DNA of 64,000 nucleotides from contig OZ020616.1 in assembly GCA_963971575.1 (NCBI GenBank), forward strand, positions 21,277,713-21,341,712, read 5' to 3'. The first letter of the stretch is position 1; each line of letters opens with the position of its first letter. The DNA is from Liopterus haemorrhoidalis (Eukaryota; Arthropoda; Insecta; Coleoptera; Dytiscidae). Positions 31,001-41,290 of this stretch are shown in pieces. The position numbers and the translations under genes are program-made. Below the pieces are notes generated by a model that worked only from the letters and a program-made list of their open reading frames with translations, had not been told where the DNA came from and did not search any database.

Positions 31001-31227
31001 TGCCTTTGAAAGTGAGACCAGTCCATTGAGGTACACAAAATCACGACTTTTTTCAAATAACGCCTATAACACTTATCGTATAATAAAATTACATGCATTG
31101 TGAGTACCAAAAATGTAAAATAAGTCTATTACTCCTTACGAATATTTTTAATTCCATTTAAATGCAAAACAATAAAATCTACAAATAACGAAAAGTGGAC
31201 TTGTCTCACTTTCGAAATCAACGGCTC
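28019..31227 (+). mobile_element. 3.2-kb DNA transposon, 36-bp TIRs, 4-bp TSD ATAT (Sola-like, tentative)
   Basis: GAGCCGTTGATTTTGGAAGT at 28019 is mirrored by …CGAAATCAACGGCTC ending at 31227. The TIRs agree at about 33 of 36 positions. ATAT flanks both sides (28015-28018, 31228-31231). Removing the element and one ATAT restores the sequence seen in uninterrupted copies of repeat B, so the ends are certain. TIR-like cores recur internally near 28197 and 31003. It encodes a broken transposase-like protein of a DUF7869-like type. The 4-bp duplication fits Sola elements, but that family name is from memory. Confidence 0.9.
28934..30779 (+). pseudogene. Transposase-like gene (DUF7869-like), multiple frameshifts
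   Basis: Four overlapping frames make one damaged gene. The N-terminal part (28934-29299) is charged and ends with a Cys-rich CHCNKGCINL segment. The next piece (29301-29687) has RADILVCKKFFVDSFKIS. The third (29656-29967) has a CQKCDLV motif and ends FAFTFDLQKALP. Decayed sequence follows with YKRNMYVLNQG (about 30000), IIAYSDICTGQNRN (about 30165) and SGHSFLPNDRNFG (about 30285); the Asp residues in these blocks may be catalytic. The last piece (30537-30779) ends in a basic KRGRPCNFG stretch. The parts resemble the insect family annotated as DUF7869 proteins, which I infer to be transposases because this gene lies between perfect TIRs. Confidence 0.7.
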
Positions 31228-31255
31228 ATATGTTCGGCGGTCGGTAAAAATGAGA
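31228..31255 (+). repeat. Repeat family B, copy 1 (right remnant)
   Basis: ATATGTTCGGCGGTCGGTAA continues repeat B exactly where the copy at 27430-28018 stops. The two pieces are the halves of one copy. Confidence 0.85.
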
Positions 31256-31545
31256 CAACTATGGAGAAAACACCACAGGACATTATATTTAAAAGCTGGA
31301 ACTCCTTTCCAGCTAACTATTCTAATGCCAGAAGATTAGTTTTTGGGATTTTGACCTTATTTAGGTCCACATACAATTGTGAACAATTTTTCTTTACGAT
31401 GAACTACCTTAAAAACAAACATAGAAGCATAATGCAACATAGAACGGATACAAGTCTAAAAGCGGAACTGCTTCTGAAATGTACGAAGTACACTCAAGAT
31501 TCGACAAAATTTGGACAGCAGTCCAAAAATCGCATTAAATATTAA
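31256..31545 (+). pseudogene. hAT transposase C-terminal fragment (GTF2IRD2/ZBED-like)
   Basis: The frame carries FPANYSNARRLVFGILTLF, STYNCEQFFFTMNYLKNKHR and a following LKAELLLKCTKY, the C-terminal dimerisation region found in hAT transposases and in the ZBED/GTF2I-repeat proteins derived from them. Only this last part is present, ending normally with TAA. The frame runs back into the DNA transposon's terminal repeat by chance. Confidence 0.75.
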
Positions 31546-31704
31546 TTAAATTAATTAAATTTTAAATATTAAATCAATTAATTAAATATTATTTAACTAA
31601 TAATGGTTATATTATTTTTGCAATACTTTGTCGAATTTACGTTTACACAAATAAAATAAATATTTATAAAAAATATCGTTTTATTTAGGGGAAATATTAG
31701 AGGC

Positions 31705-31985
31705 ACATTAAGATAGATTCTCCGCACGGTAAAATAAGTCTTTCGAATGGTAAGTTAATCACAGTGAAAAAAGACTTTTACACGATAAAATTGGTCTATG
31801 AACGGTAAATTACTCACGATGAAAAAATGTTTATGCACGGTACAATTGGTCTTTCGAACAGTAAGCTATGCACGGTTGAAAAGATCTATCAAACTGCAAG
31901 ATAAGCACGGTAAAAATGATTTTTCACGGTTAAAAAGATCTTTTGAGTAATAAGTTACCCACGGCGAAAAATGGCGCAAATTTAT
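31705..31985. repeat. Degenerate tandem repeat with CACGGT core
   Basis: Four to five units of about 50-70 bp share CACGGTAAAAT-, GGTCTTTCGAAC- and GGTAAGTTA-like blocks. Unit lengths vary and homology decays rightwards. Confidence 0.6.
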
Positions 31986-32509
31986 TTAATGGGCTATATT
32001 CATTTTGTTCCGTTAGAAGGACCTCTTTTAACGCTACGAGAACTTTATTAAAGAAGCTGCTAATTTACACCCTTTTATTTATTGTACTTAGAGAAAACAA
32101 TAACTATTTTTTTTTGAAGTTCTATTTGTATATGTGTATCAGTTGTACATATTGAAATAATGAATAAATAAATCTAATTAAAACTGCGCCTCCCTAAATT
32201 TTATTTTTTGTACGTTTTTTGTTAAAACGACTCTTCGTTTCCAAAAGGTTTCCGACGCTTGGCTTAAACGCTCAACCAGTAGGGGCGTGTCTATGGTGTT
32301 TCATGGTCGAAGACAAAAATATACAAATTCATGTATTAATTCAATAAAAATATTTGAGATATAAAATTATTTCATTTTGAAGGTTTTTACTACCTTAATT
32401 ACATAAATACTCTGATAACGTGGACAATCTATAGTGTAATTTTCCGATAAATTTGTTGCAGTTAATTACACGATTTACCAACAATTTTGTACATCATAAT
32501 TTCGCTTAC
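31986..32509. other. Intron, no gene seen
   Basis: AT-rich intron next to the transmembrane exon. CCAGTAGGGGCGTGTCTA near 32276 resembles a hAT terminus, but no partner was found. Confidence 0.3.
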
Positions 32510-32897
32510 CTGTCTCTGTTCCAAGTGTTTAGTTTGTTGTCTGTGTTCCTCCCTACATTTCAATAAAAACAATGCCAGTAACGCTCCTAGTAATAGAACG
32601 CCAATCGAGGAAGCAACAACAACTAAGAGCCAGGTGTCGCCACCTGTCCATGAAGTAGATTCTACTTCATGATGTGACATATCAACGTAATCATTGCTGT
32701 CAACAGGTGAGGGTGCATGACCGGCAGCACCATTACTGGCTCCAAAGTCACAGAACTGAGCAGCGGCGCATGGGGACGTTACATTATCCTGGAGGAAGTT
32801 TCTAATCTGAAGAAATGCTGGTGCGGGTGGTGGGGGTAGGAACAAGATTTGATCTGGTGGGGGGCCTAGTTCCCAGCAATCTCCAAGGCAAGACATG
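32510..32897 (-). CDS. Transmembrane exon of a single-pass membrane protein (residues 1-129)
   Basis: The exon is bounded by an acceptor (…CATTTCAGTTTTCAG) and a consensus donor CAG|GTAAGC. A Met one base inside (32896) could be the start: joined to the donor at 38914 it would have A at -3. The protein begins MSCLGDCWELGPPP, has four Cys (3, 7, 43, 49), one N-glycosylation site (Asn38-Val-Thr), a strongly hydrophobic segment TWLLVVVASSIGVLLLGALL onward (about 88-112), then basic KCREEHR. This fits an outside N-terminus and inside C-terminus. No signal peptide is seen, so either the membrane span acts as anchor or upstream exons lie outside my calls. I do not recognise the family. Confidence 0.75.
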
Positions 32898-32949
32898 CTG
32901 AAAACTGAAATGAAAAACGAATTAGAAAAGGAAAATGAATTAAAAACAT

Positions 32950-33365
32950 TTATATGAAGTGTGAATTTTCACACATTTCAGGGTTTTGTAAGTATTTAAT
33001 AAGTTTAAGAAGTCAAAAGAATGCTGAATGTCTAAGAATATTTTTTTGATAAAAAGGTTTTTGATAACAATTTTTATCATTTTTTTAAAATTAAATTTAA
33101 TTAATATACGAAAAATTTCATCACAATAAAATTTAAATTAAAAAATTTCAGCGGTTTTCTGCATTTGCTTCGTATCTAGGTCTTCGTTAAATAAATAAGA
33201 AATATATTGATAAATGGTTTAATTATTTATTCAATTTCTGAAACGTATTTCTCACTATTAACAATGTGTTATTTGTTTTATAAGTATTTCACTACTAAAA
33301 ATTATTTATTCTTGTTTGATACCTTAAAAACAAAAACCTATACTAATTCAAACAATAGGCTGAAC
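32950..33365 (+). repeat. Repeat family A fragment
   Basis: It shares TTTCACACATTTCA, TTCATCACAATAAA and CACTATTAACAATGTGTTAT with 7673-8300, in the same orientation. Confidence 0.7.
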
Positions 33366-33401
33366 TTTAGGCGCTCCGCCTGTAAGCTCCTTACACACAT
33401 G

Positions 33402-33900
33402 CAGCGGCGGTGGAAGGTAGGGGCGCCAGGAGCACAAGCCCAGGGCGCCGGCTCTTAGGGGCGCCAAAACAAACGCTAAGATATACATATTCTATTTTTA
33501 TTTAGATCAAAAATATAAATTTTCATTTCTATATCAGGCTCGTACATATTAAATACAAAACTGAATTTAAAGATGTACACATTTATTGATTATATAATAA
33601 TATTCAGTCTTTTTTGGACTTCTGCAAAATATATAAAGCATCATATATGTCTATATTTGTATATAAATGAAAAGAAAGTTCATTTTTCAATCTTATGACT
33701 TGTTTGAAGACGGTGTTTCGGAGATAGTGTTTTAAATAATATAACGTAGAAAATAATCGTTCAGCAGTACGTTGTTTACTGGTAGCGTTACTAATATTTT
33801 TAACAGCTTTCATAGCAATATATTTGATTAACTTTCTTACACATCTGAAAACATCTATAACTGATTTTGGTTGCACATTTAGATATACAATGCCACTTTG
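33402..33900 (-). pseudogene. hAT element remnant with transposase C-terminus
   Basis: CAGCGGCGGTGGAAGGTAGG at 33402 followed by GGCGCC repeats looks like a hAT terminus. About 200 bp inside, the minus strand (33604-33876) encodes KQRTAERLFSTLYYLKHYLR, the hAT dimerisation motif (usual form ERSFSTL.R.K.YLRST). The gene end points to this terminus, as expected. The other end of the element was not found. Confidence 0.65.
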
Positions 33901-34549
33901 ACAAATTTAATTTGCTCCTGATAGCGGTTCGTATCTTAAAAAGTATGTATCTAGAAACCTAATTTTCCATTATATCTTATGGAAAATCAATTAATCCGTT
34001 CCCAGATTAAAAAATAATAAACAAATCAAAAAAATTAAAAAACTATTTTCAACTAAATGAAGAAAATGCAAAGACATGGTGAAGGAGTGAGAAGAAGCAT
34101 TTTTTCACTATAAATGTGCATTTTTGTATACCATTACATATTCAATTTTTTTTATGAAATTTTCTGTTTCACATGATTAGTATGAAAAGCATCTTTCTTT
34201 AAATTGTAAAAAATGAACAATTTTCTTGTGTCTGGTTTTGTGGTTCAGGAGTTTTCAATTTGTTACATTTAGTAGTAGCCTGTTTCTAGTACTAGGGTAA
34301 AAAGTTAAAAAAGTATAATGTAAAGCAGGCTTTGATTCATTTAAAAAGCAAAACATCACGGTTCGTATTTAGAGATCAAAATAGGATTTGAAAATAGGTT
34401 GTACCTCGAAAAATTCGTATTTCGAGAGATTTGTAAGTCGAGGTACCACTGTAATTCATGTAAATCATTAGTATTAACTTAAAATGTAAAAATATTTAAA
34501 TTGCAACCATCTAAATCAAAATAATATGTTTGAAAAAAGATTGCGAGCC
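33901..34549. other. Unassigned; includes a pogo/Tigger-like end at 34395-34450
   Basis: GTCGAGGTACCACTGTA at about 34436 reads, on the other strand, CAGTGGTACCTCGAC flanked by TA. It is followed by matching TTTCGAGGTACAACC-type sequence near 34400. This resembles Tigger/pogo termini facing each other over a very short element. The rest is featureless. Confidence 0.4.
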
Positions 34550-35200
34550 AAGAACTTTTTTAGCACATTTTTGGCTAAAATCGCCTTAAAAGATATGAAT
34601 TTAAAAAAACTACTTTTTGTTCCTTAATGTATGTCCTAATAGCTTTCTTTTGATACCCTACAATAAATTTTAAAAAATTATTATTTTTTCAATGAATTTT
34701 TTAAATAATTATATTTTTCGAAAAAGTAATCTGATTGAAAATTCATTCCTATTAAATTATTCTGGTTTCCATCAATATACATTATGGAGATCTTTTTCAG
34801 TTTTTTAGATCAACTTTTCTGGAAGATAGGATGGGAGACAAAAGTTATTTGACATATTTTTGGCGAAAATCCCATAATTTTTTTTTTTTCAAAAATAAAA
34901 ATTTGCTTGTTCATCAACGCATTAAAAGGTTTTATTTCATATACCACTCATAATTTTTAAAACATACTACATTTTTTTTTCATTAAATACATATTTGTTT
35001 ATAATTTTCGCGGGAGGTGTTTTTTGAACTCAGTATTTCAGAACACAGTATTTTTCTTATATGTGGGTCAAAGAGTTGTAAAAGCATGCCAAATTTCAAC
35101 TTTCTATGTTAAGCCATTTGGTTACAATTTCTACCGTACTGACATATAGACAGGCATACAGACAGACATACAGACAGACAGACATGCAGACAGACATACA
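34550..35200 (+). repeat. Repeat family A, 3' portion with GACA microsatellite
   Basis: Blocks in the same order as 8060-9240: TTTGGCTAAAATCGCC, GCTTTCTTTTGATACC, TTGGCGAAAATCCCATAA, ACATATTTGTTTATA, then a CAGACAGACATACAG microsatellite (35140-35205). Confidence 0.75.
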
Positions 35201-35241
35201 TACACATGAGAAGACCTAAAAAATAAAAGGTCCTCACTTCT

Positions 35242-36085
35242 CAAGATTATTAAAGTAAAGGTTGTCTCATAACTTGAACTGGTGGGGGTAAATGTACGTC
35301 ATCTCTATGCTAACGGTACTCAGCCTTTGTTTATTGTATATGTTATATGCACGTGAAGTTTGAATTTTGTATATAAATAAAAAAATATCGTTTAATTTTT
35401 TGATTTTCTACTTGTGTTAATGTGGTTTTCCTTTGAAAGGAATGTTTCTTTGTTCTAAATAAATTTTCTTACATTCATTTTTAATGTGAAGAGAATAATA
35501 AGTGAAATATTTCAATATTTTAGTTTTAGGATGTCCCCCTGAAACTACCCTAATATTCATCAAATTGAATAAATGCATAGAACAAATAAGATTTGTTTTC
35601 TTATAAACAATTTTTATTGTATAGTTTTTTGTGTTAAGATAGTTCTGTTTATAAATGAAATATTTTAAGTTTTTTAATACCAGTTTTTACCCAGAAACAC
35701 CCCCTAAGAATTTTTTTTTTGAGATATCATGCCTATATTTGATCCTGGTTCTACTCTATTGTACCAAATTTCGTTAAAATAGGTCCAGCCGTTTTTAAAA
35801 ACTGATAAAACCTCCAATTTTATTAATTACTATATTATTATAGCAATTTATTTTTCTATTTTTATTTGAACATTCGTAAAATTATATTTGAATTCGATTT
35901 TATTGTTATTTATTTACTATAATACAAATACCCATCACCTTAAATTTTATATAAATCAGTATAAAATAATCAGCATTTATATTAATTCTGTATTCTAGTT
36001 TGAACTAATCCGTATTATGACGTATTCCCTCTCACGCTCTGATTGGTCAGAACGTTACGAGACAACCTTTACTTTAATAATCTTG
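35242..36085. mobile_element. Non-autonomous element, 9-bp TSD CTCACTTCT (MULE-like), copy 1
   Basis: CAAGATTATTAAAGTAAAGG at 35242 is mirrored at 36066-36085. The 9 bp CTCACTTCT flanks both sides exactly (35233-35241, 36086-36094). 9-bp duplications are typical of Mutator-like elements. It has no transposase. It is related to the element at 36625-38106, which lies in the same chromosome segment. Confidence 0.85.
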
Positions 36086-36624
36086 CTCACTTCTAACTTC
36101 AAAAATACAAGCAAAGACCTACTACTTTAACCTAACCTCTCTATTAAAACTTTCTTGTTTCCAGTTTTTTTGTAATGCTCGATATCTATTTACATTTTAA
36201 TTCTTAAATAGAATGATTTTCTATTTTAACATATTTTAATTTCGCACCCGATACGTCATTTTCTTTGAAAATAAAGTTATTCATTATTCTTTGGCAATGT
36301 ACAAATGAGATATTTGTAAGACTAGTTAGACAAAAGCCCACTAGCGCTACTGTTGCTAACGTCACTATAGAAATAATGAAATAACTTCTATATAAATTTA
36401 TAATAAATACAAATATGACCCAGTTAAACTTGTATATATTACACAATATATAAAATATAAATACTAAAACGCAAATATAAATCAACTTTTATCTAAGAGT
36501 ATACTGGTTGGGTAAGATGGTCGCTCATTGGTCGGATCGAAACCCGCCTAATTTTTTTCAAATTAGTTCATATATTTTCCGAGGTTTTTATTTGCTTAGA
36601 CGCACTATACGAGTACGTCTAAGG
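36086..36624. other. Spacer between the two MULE-like elements; SINE-like piece at 36505-36555
   Basis: A 93-codon minus-strand frame (36204-36485) is hydrophobic but AT-driven and probably not a gene. Near 36505-36555, TGGTTGGGTAAGATGGTCGC and GGATCGAAACCC resemble Pol III A and B boxes of a tRNA-derived SINE. Confidence 0.35.
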
Positions 36625-38106
36625 CAAGATTATTAAAGTAGAGGTTGTCTGACCAATCTACTTTTAATTGAACTTCCGACCAATCAGAGCGTGAGAGGGA
36701 ATACGTCACATGTATGCTTAGTTCAAACTAGCATACAAAATTAATATAGATGTTGCATGTTTTTAAATATTTTTATTGACTATATTCATAATAGATATTT
36801 ATTTCAAGACAGTTCTACTGGATAAATTATAGATAAAAACCTAAGGAAATTTTATGCTGATTTATATCAAATTGAAGGAGATGGGTATTTGTATTATAGT
36901 TGATAAATAACAATAAAATCGAATACAAATATAATTTTAGGAATATTTAAATAAAAATCAGCTGTGGCCACCACAGGACCGACCGCCATCACAAAGTACT
37001 TGTATAAAATATTTTCTAGCAGCAGAGTAGAAATAACTTGGCTTAATATTTTCTAACAGAGATATTATTTATCATGACCATGGAAACGTTACATATAAGT
37101 ATGAAAAAATAGATAAATTAAAAAAACTTACAAAATTTCGAAAAGTTTTTCAAATTTTTTTCGTTTTATCAAAAAATGTCTCAAATAAAAGTAGTTAGTT
37201 ATTGCTTTTATAGCAACTTTTGTTACATATTTTTTTTCGAAATATTTTTCTGTTGTGAAATATTCGCAAAAATCTTAAAATCGACACGAGTAAACTCCCA
37301 TTTCTAGTCAACCGATTTTTACCAAAAGTTGATCAACTCGTGCCATTGTTGTCAAAAGCTTAAATATGAAGTTTCATAACAATTCTTTAAGCCGAATTTG
37401 CTCTGCACGTGTACAGAGACAGACATACAGATGGACGGACACACAGACAGACAGACATCATGCTAAAAATAGTCAAAACGTTATGTAGGATTAATTTAAG
37501 GCAAAAATAATATAGTAATTAATAAAATTGGAGGTTATATCAGGTTTTAAAAACGGCAGGACGTATTTTAACGAAATTTGGTACAATAGAGTAGAACCAG
37601 GGTCAAATATAGACATGATATCTTAAAAAAAAAAAAAAATCTTAGGGGTTGTTTCTGGGTTAAAACTGGTACTAAAAAACTTGTAATATTTCCTTTATAA
37701 ACAGAACTATCTTACCAGAAAAACTATACAATAAAAATTGTTTATAAGGAAACAAATCTTATTTGTTCTATGCATTTTTTCAATTTGATGAATATCAGGG
37801 TAGTTACGGGGCGACATCCTAAAACTAAAATATTGAAATATTTCACTTCACATCAAAAATTAATGTAAGAAAATTTATTTAGAATGAAGAAACATTCCTT
37901 TCAAAGAAAAAAAAAGACATTAAAACAAGTAGAAAATCAAAAAATTAAACGATATTTTGATATTTATAGAAAAATGAAACTTCACGAGTATATAACATAT
38001 ACGATAAACAAAGACTGATCTCTCGTTAACATACAGATGACGCGTAGCTTCGTTATTTACCCCCACCACTACAAGTTACGAGACAACCTTTACTTTAATA
38101 ATCTTG
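36625..38106. mobile_element. Non-autonomous element, 9-bp TSD CGTCTAAGG (MULE-like), copy 2 with nested repeat B
   Basis: CAAGATTATTAAAGTAGAGG at 36625 is mirrored at 38087-38106. CGTCTAAGG flanks both sides exactly (36616-36624, 38107-38115). The body matches copy 1 in inverted orientation (36650-36955 with 35880-36060; 37495-38100 with 35245-35850), except for the repeat B copy at 36955-37490. Confidence 0.85.
36955..37490 (+). repeat. Repeat family B, copy 2 (3'-truncated), inside the MULE-like element
   Basis: It begins AAATCAGCTGTGGCCACCAC and runs to a CAGACAGACAGACATCATGC microsatellite and ACGTTATGTAGG, where the copy stops. Copy 1 of the MULE-like element lacks it. Confidence 0.85.
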
Positions 38107-38913
38107 CGTCTAAGGTACGTCTATACGCTGAAAATGGTGCCCAAATATTTCGGTAGAAAATTGCAAACTAAATGAGAATAAGTATTATATGTTTCACTTT
38201 GTCATTTTTTTATGTTGTATATTTACAATACATTAGCTGGGGTACCCGTACTTCGGTACGGCATTTAATTACTTTAAATCTAAGAAAGTAGAAAATAACG
38301 CTCACAACGTTAAAGTTAAACATATGAAACGATAATATAATTTGCAATTAACTATTAGGCGATGGGAAATAAAGAATTCTCCAGCAGTGTTATCTACAAC
38401 TTTCAACGTACACTTAACAGTGTGATAACTTCGTTATTATCAATCTTTTTGTACCTGGTACAAAAATGGTTGAGGGTTCTATAAAGGGGTGAGATATAGA
38501 TGCGCAACGTCTGGGTACGATATATGCAAAGTGGGTCAAAGGTCCGTTTGAGGACATTGTTCACGCGCATACGGAAACATATTATTAAAGCTAGTGTACA
38601 AATTATTTATTTCCGACTAGTTTATTTTAAATATAAGTATTGTTTATTTACGTCAGTTATGAACATAAATGGCGATTACAGGTATGATACATGAGATATG
38701 TGAGAAAAGGCAATAATTTGTTTAACCACAACGATCTAGTACTGATCATAATATATTTTGATATGAAATGGCACTAAAAAAAATGTATGACAGCTTAAAA
38801 ATATAACGTCAATAATACAAATAATGCCTAAATACTAACAGAACTAACTATATTTCAACATAATTTTGCATAATTTGATAAAACATTGCAATAATAATTC
38901 ACTTCAAACTTAC
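38107..38913. other. No gene seen
   Basis: Short palindromic CCGTACTTCGGTACGG at 38245-38260. The frame at 38500-38694 has no recognisable similarity. Confidence 0.35.
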
Positions 38914-39160
38914 CTTTTGTGTTATTGGGTCTTTTTAAATTCACAATCACTTAAAAAAGATCACCTGTCTCATTTAAGATGTTTGGGATGTTGGAAACAA
39001 GTGAAATGAACGCTTGCGCAATCGTATTGATCACAACCCCGCGAGTCGATATTAAAACGCTCACGGGTTGTACATTTAGGGGTGGTTAGCGCATCTCCAT
39101 GTGTACACTAGTGCCACTGTTTATGTACGGGATGGCGTGGAACTACTACAAATATGGCGT
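38914..39160 (-). other. Candidate non-coding first exon of the membrane-protein gene
   Basis: On the minus strand CACAAAAG|GTAAGTTTG gives a near-perfect donor at 38914. The preceding 250 bp are richer in G, C and CpG than their surroundings, as first exons and promoters often are. Its short ATG-initiated frames stop within a few codons. Splicing to the exon at 32510-32897 would create AAGCATGTC, a reasonable initiation context. The upstream limit is a guess, and no transcript evidence is available. Confidence 0.35.
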
Positions 39161-39191
39161 ACATAATATCACGTAACATTTGTATATGCTA

Positions 39192-39474
39192 TTCACTTTT
39201 GTAAGAACAAACTAAGAGTGAATTTTGTTTTCAATAGTTTGCACCTTGTAACTGTACGTCATGTTGATATTAAAAAATGTCACTTTTTTAATATGTCGAT
39301 CCATTTGACATATGTCATAATGAAAAATGATATCTTAATTATAATGATCATAACCTTATCAACCTAAAGTCGGTTTTACAGCGTAAGGAATATTTTTAAT
39401 TGACATTTAAAGTCAGTAACACACCATAAAAGTAACCAAAATAACCAGATCTAGTGTGTTCTTACAAAAGTGAA
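39192..39474. mobile_element. Palindromic MITE family G, copy 1
   Basis: TTCACTTTTGTAAGAACA at 39192 is mirrored exactly by TGTTCTTACAAAAGTGAA at 39457-39474. The 283-bp element is non-coding. A truncated inverted relative lies at 41038-41290. The target duplication is unclear. Confidence 0.8.
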
Positions 39475-39689
39475 CGGCTTATATTATATTTAGTGTTGCC
39501 GCGGTAGTACCATTGTACCAATTACGATACTAAATTTATGTTTTGGTCCGTTGGTACTACTTGTTGATATATTGTCATTCTTCGTACATTTTTAAACTAA
39601 TAAGAAATATTTATATTTAGGAATTTGAACACGAATAATTTGAATGACCGCCAAAATATCTATTTTAATAAAATTGGAAGCTATATCTG

Positions 39690-40160
39690 TTGTAGGAATG
39701 TTGTAGGTTTTGTAGGAATGACCACCAAAAAACCCTTATAACGTCACTCATGTGTCTGTCTGTACGGTAGAATTTATAGACAAACGGCTTAACATAGAAA
39801 GTTAAAATTTTGTATGCTTATACAACTTTTTGACCCACACATAGGAAAAATTCTGAGAGTTCAAAAAACACATCCCGAAATAAATATAATCAATTATGTA
39901 TTTAACAAAAAGTAAATAAATATATTTATTAATTTTGAGTGGTATACGAAATGAAACTTCCTTATACGTGGTTCAAAAGGCAAATTTTTATTTTTGAAAA
40001 ATACATTTTTTTATAGCATTTTTGCCAAAATTATGTCAAAATACTTTTGTCCCCCCTCCCTATTTCTCAAAGGGGTTATTCTAAAAATCTGAAAAAAATC
40101 ATTACAAAGAACATTGTGGGAACCGGATAGTTCAACAAGAATTTTTGATCAGGTTAGTTT
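39690..40160 (-). repeat. Repeat family A terminal module, inverted
   Basis: Minus-strand copy of the 9263-9765 module: ACCACCAAAAAACCCTTATA at the left, then GTCTGTCTGT, AACTTTTTGACCCACACATA and TTTTGCCAAAATTATGTC, ending at the ATTTTTGATCAG block. Confidence 0.75.
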
Positions 40161-40174
40161 TTCCCCTACATACT

Positions 40175-40665
40175 TTGACTGACATTAATAATATTTTGCA
40201 GATTTCTTCTCTATGAATGTGCGAATAAAATAACATATAGAAATGTCTAGGGTTTCGTAGGCATAAATGAGAAATTCTAAACTCTCCTCTATCCTTTGAC
40301 CGATATGAACAATATTTTTCAGATTTATTCTCTAAGAAACTGCGGATAAAACAAAATATAGAAATGTTTAGGATTTCATAGGCATAAACAAGAAACCCTA
40401 GACACTCTTATATGCTTTGATCGATATAAACAATATTTTGCGGATTTATTCTTTAAGAAACTGCGGATAAAATAACATAAAAATGTCTAGGGTTTCGTAG
40501 TCATAAACAAGAAACTCTAGACAGACACTCCTATATCCTTTGACTGCTATGAACAATATTTATAAGATTTATTTTCTAAGAATCTGGGGATAAAATAATA
40601 TATAGAAATATCTAGGGTTTCGTAGACATAAACAAGAAACTCTAAACACTCCTTTATTAAAAACT
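40175..40665 (+). repeat. Satellite F array, ~120-bp unit, four units
   Basis: Each unit contains CTTTGACYGATATRAACAAT, AGATTTATTCTCTAAGAA, GATAAAATAACATATAGAAA and CTAGGGTTTCGTAGGCATAA. Units start near 40177, 40294, 40415 and 40540. Inverted units lie at 41597-41912. Confidence 0.85.
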
Positions 40666-41037
40666 GGACAAATAATAAGTATTATTCGGAATTATTTATT
40701 CATAAACTTTTTAAGATTCATTTTTTCTCAGTGCATTACATTTATATTGTTAAAACTAAAAATGATTTGAGACGTTAAATTAAAAATATATTTATTAAAA
40801 TAAATTTGCCGATGACTTATATAATATAAAGATTAATACGCACACTGAAATAAGTGCACATGAAAAAAGGCGCAAATGGAAAAAGCGCACATGAAAAAAT
40901 ACACAGACGGAAAAAAGCTCACACGACAAAAAGCGTACTTACAATATCTCAAATCAATTTTAAATAAATCGTGAAAAAATATTTATTACTCAGTAAAATT
41001 TAATTGTTTGACCACTTTAATATATTGCGTTCACTTT
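40666..41037. other. Centre of the F-array inverted structure, left half
   Basis: It contains CAGTGCATTACATTTATATT near 40731, which recurs in direct orientation at about 41448, and several GCACATGAAAAAA repeats (40855-40940). No coding potential. Confidence 0.5.
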
Positions 41038-41290
41038 TGTAAGGTAAAACCAGATCTGGGTATTTTGGTTACTTTTACAGTGTAGTACTGGCTTTTAAAT
41101 GTAAATTTGTCATTTCAAAATATCCCTTACGCTATAAAACCTACTTCAGATTGGTTGGTTATGATCATTACAATTAAGATATTGTCATATATTGTTATAT
41201 ATGTCAAATGGAATGACATTTTAAGGAAGTGAAATTTTTTACCATGTTTTAATACCAACATGACATACAACTTCAAAGGTGCAAACTATT
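41038..41290. mobile_element. MITE family G, copy 2, truncated
   Basis: GTTCACTTTTGTAAGG at 41038 and the following ACCAGATCTGGGTATTTTGG correspond, inverted, to 39192-39474. The right terminal repeat is missing after GGTGCAAACTATTGAA. Confidence 0.75.

Noticed and set aside
36204..36485. 93-codon minus-strand frame with hydrophobic stretches
   Set aside because: It is composed of codons expected from A/T-rich DNA, has no homology I recognise, and no splice or promoter context.
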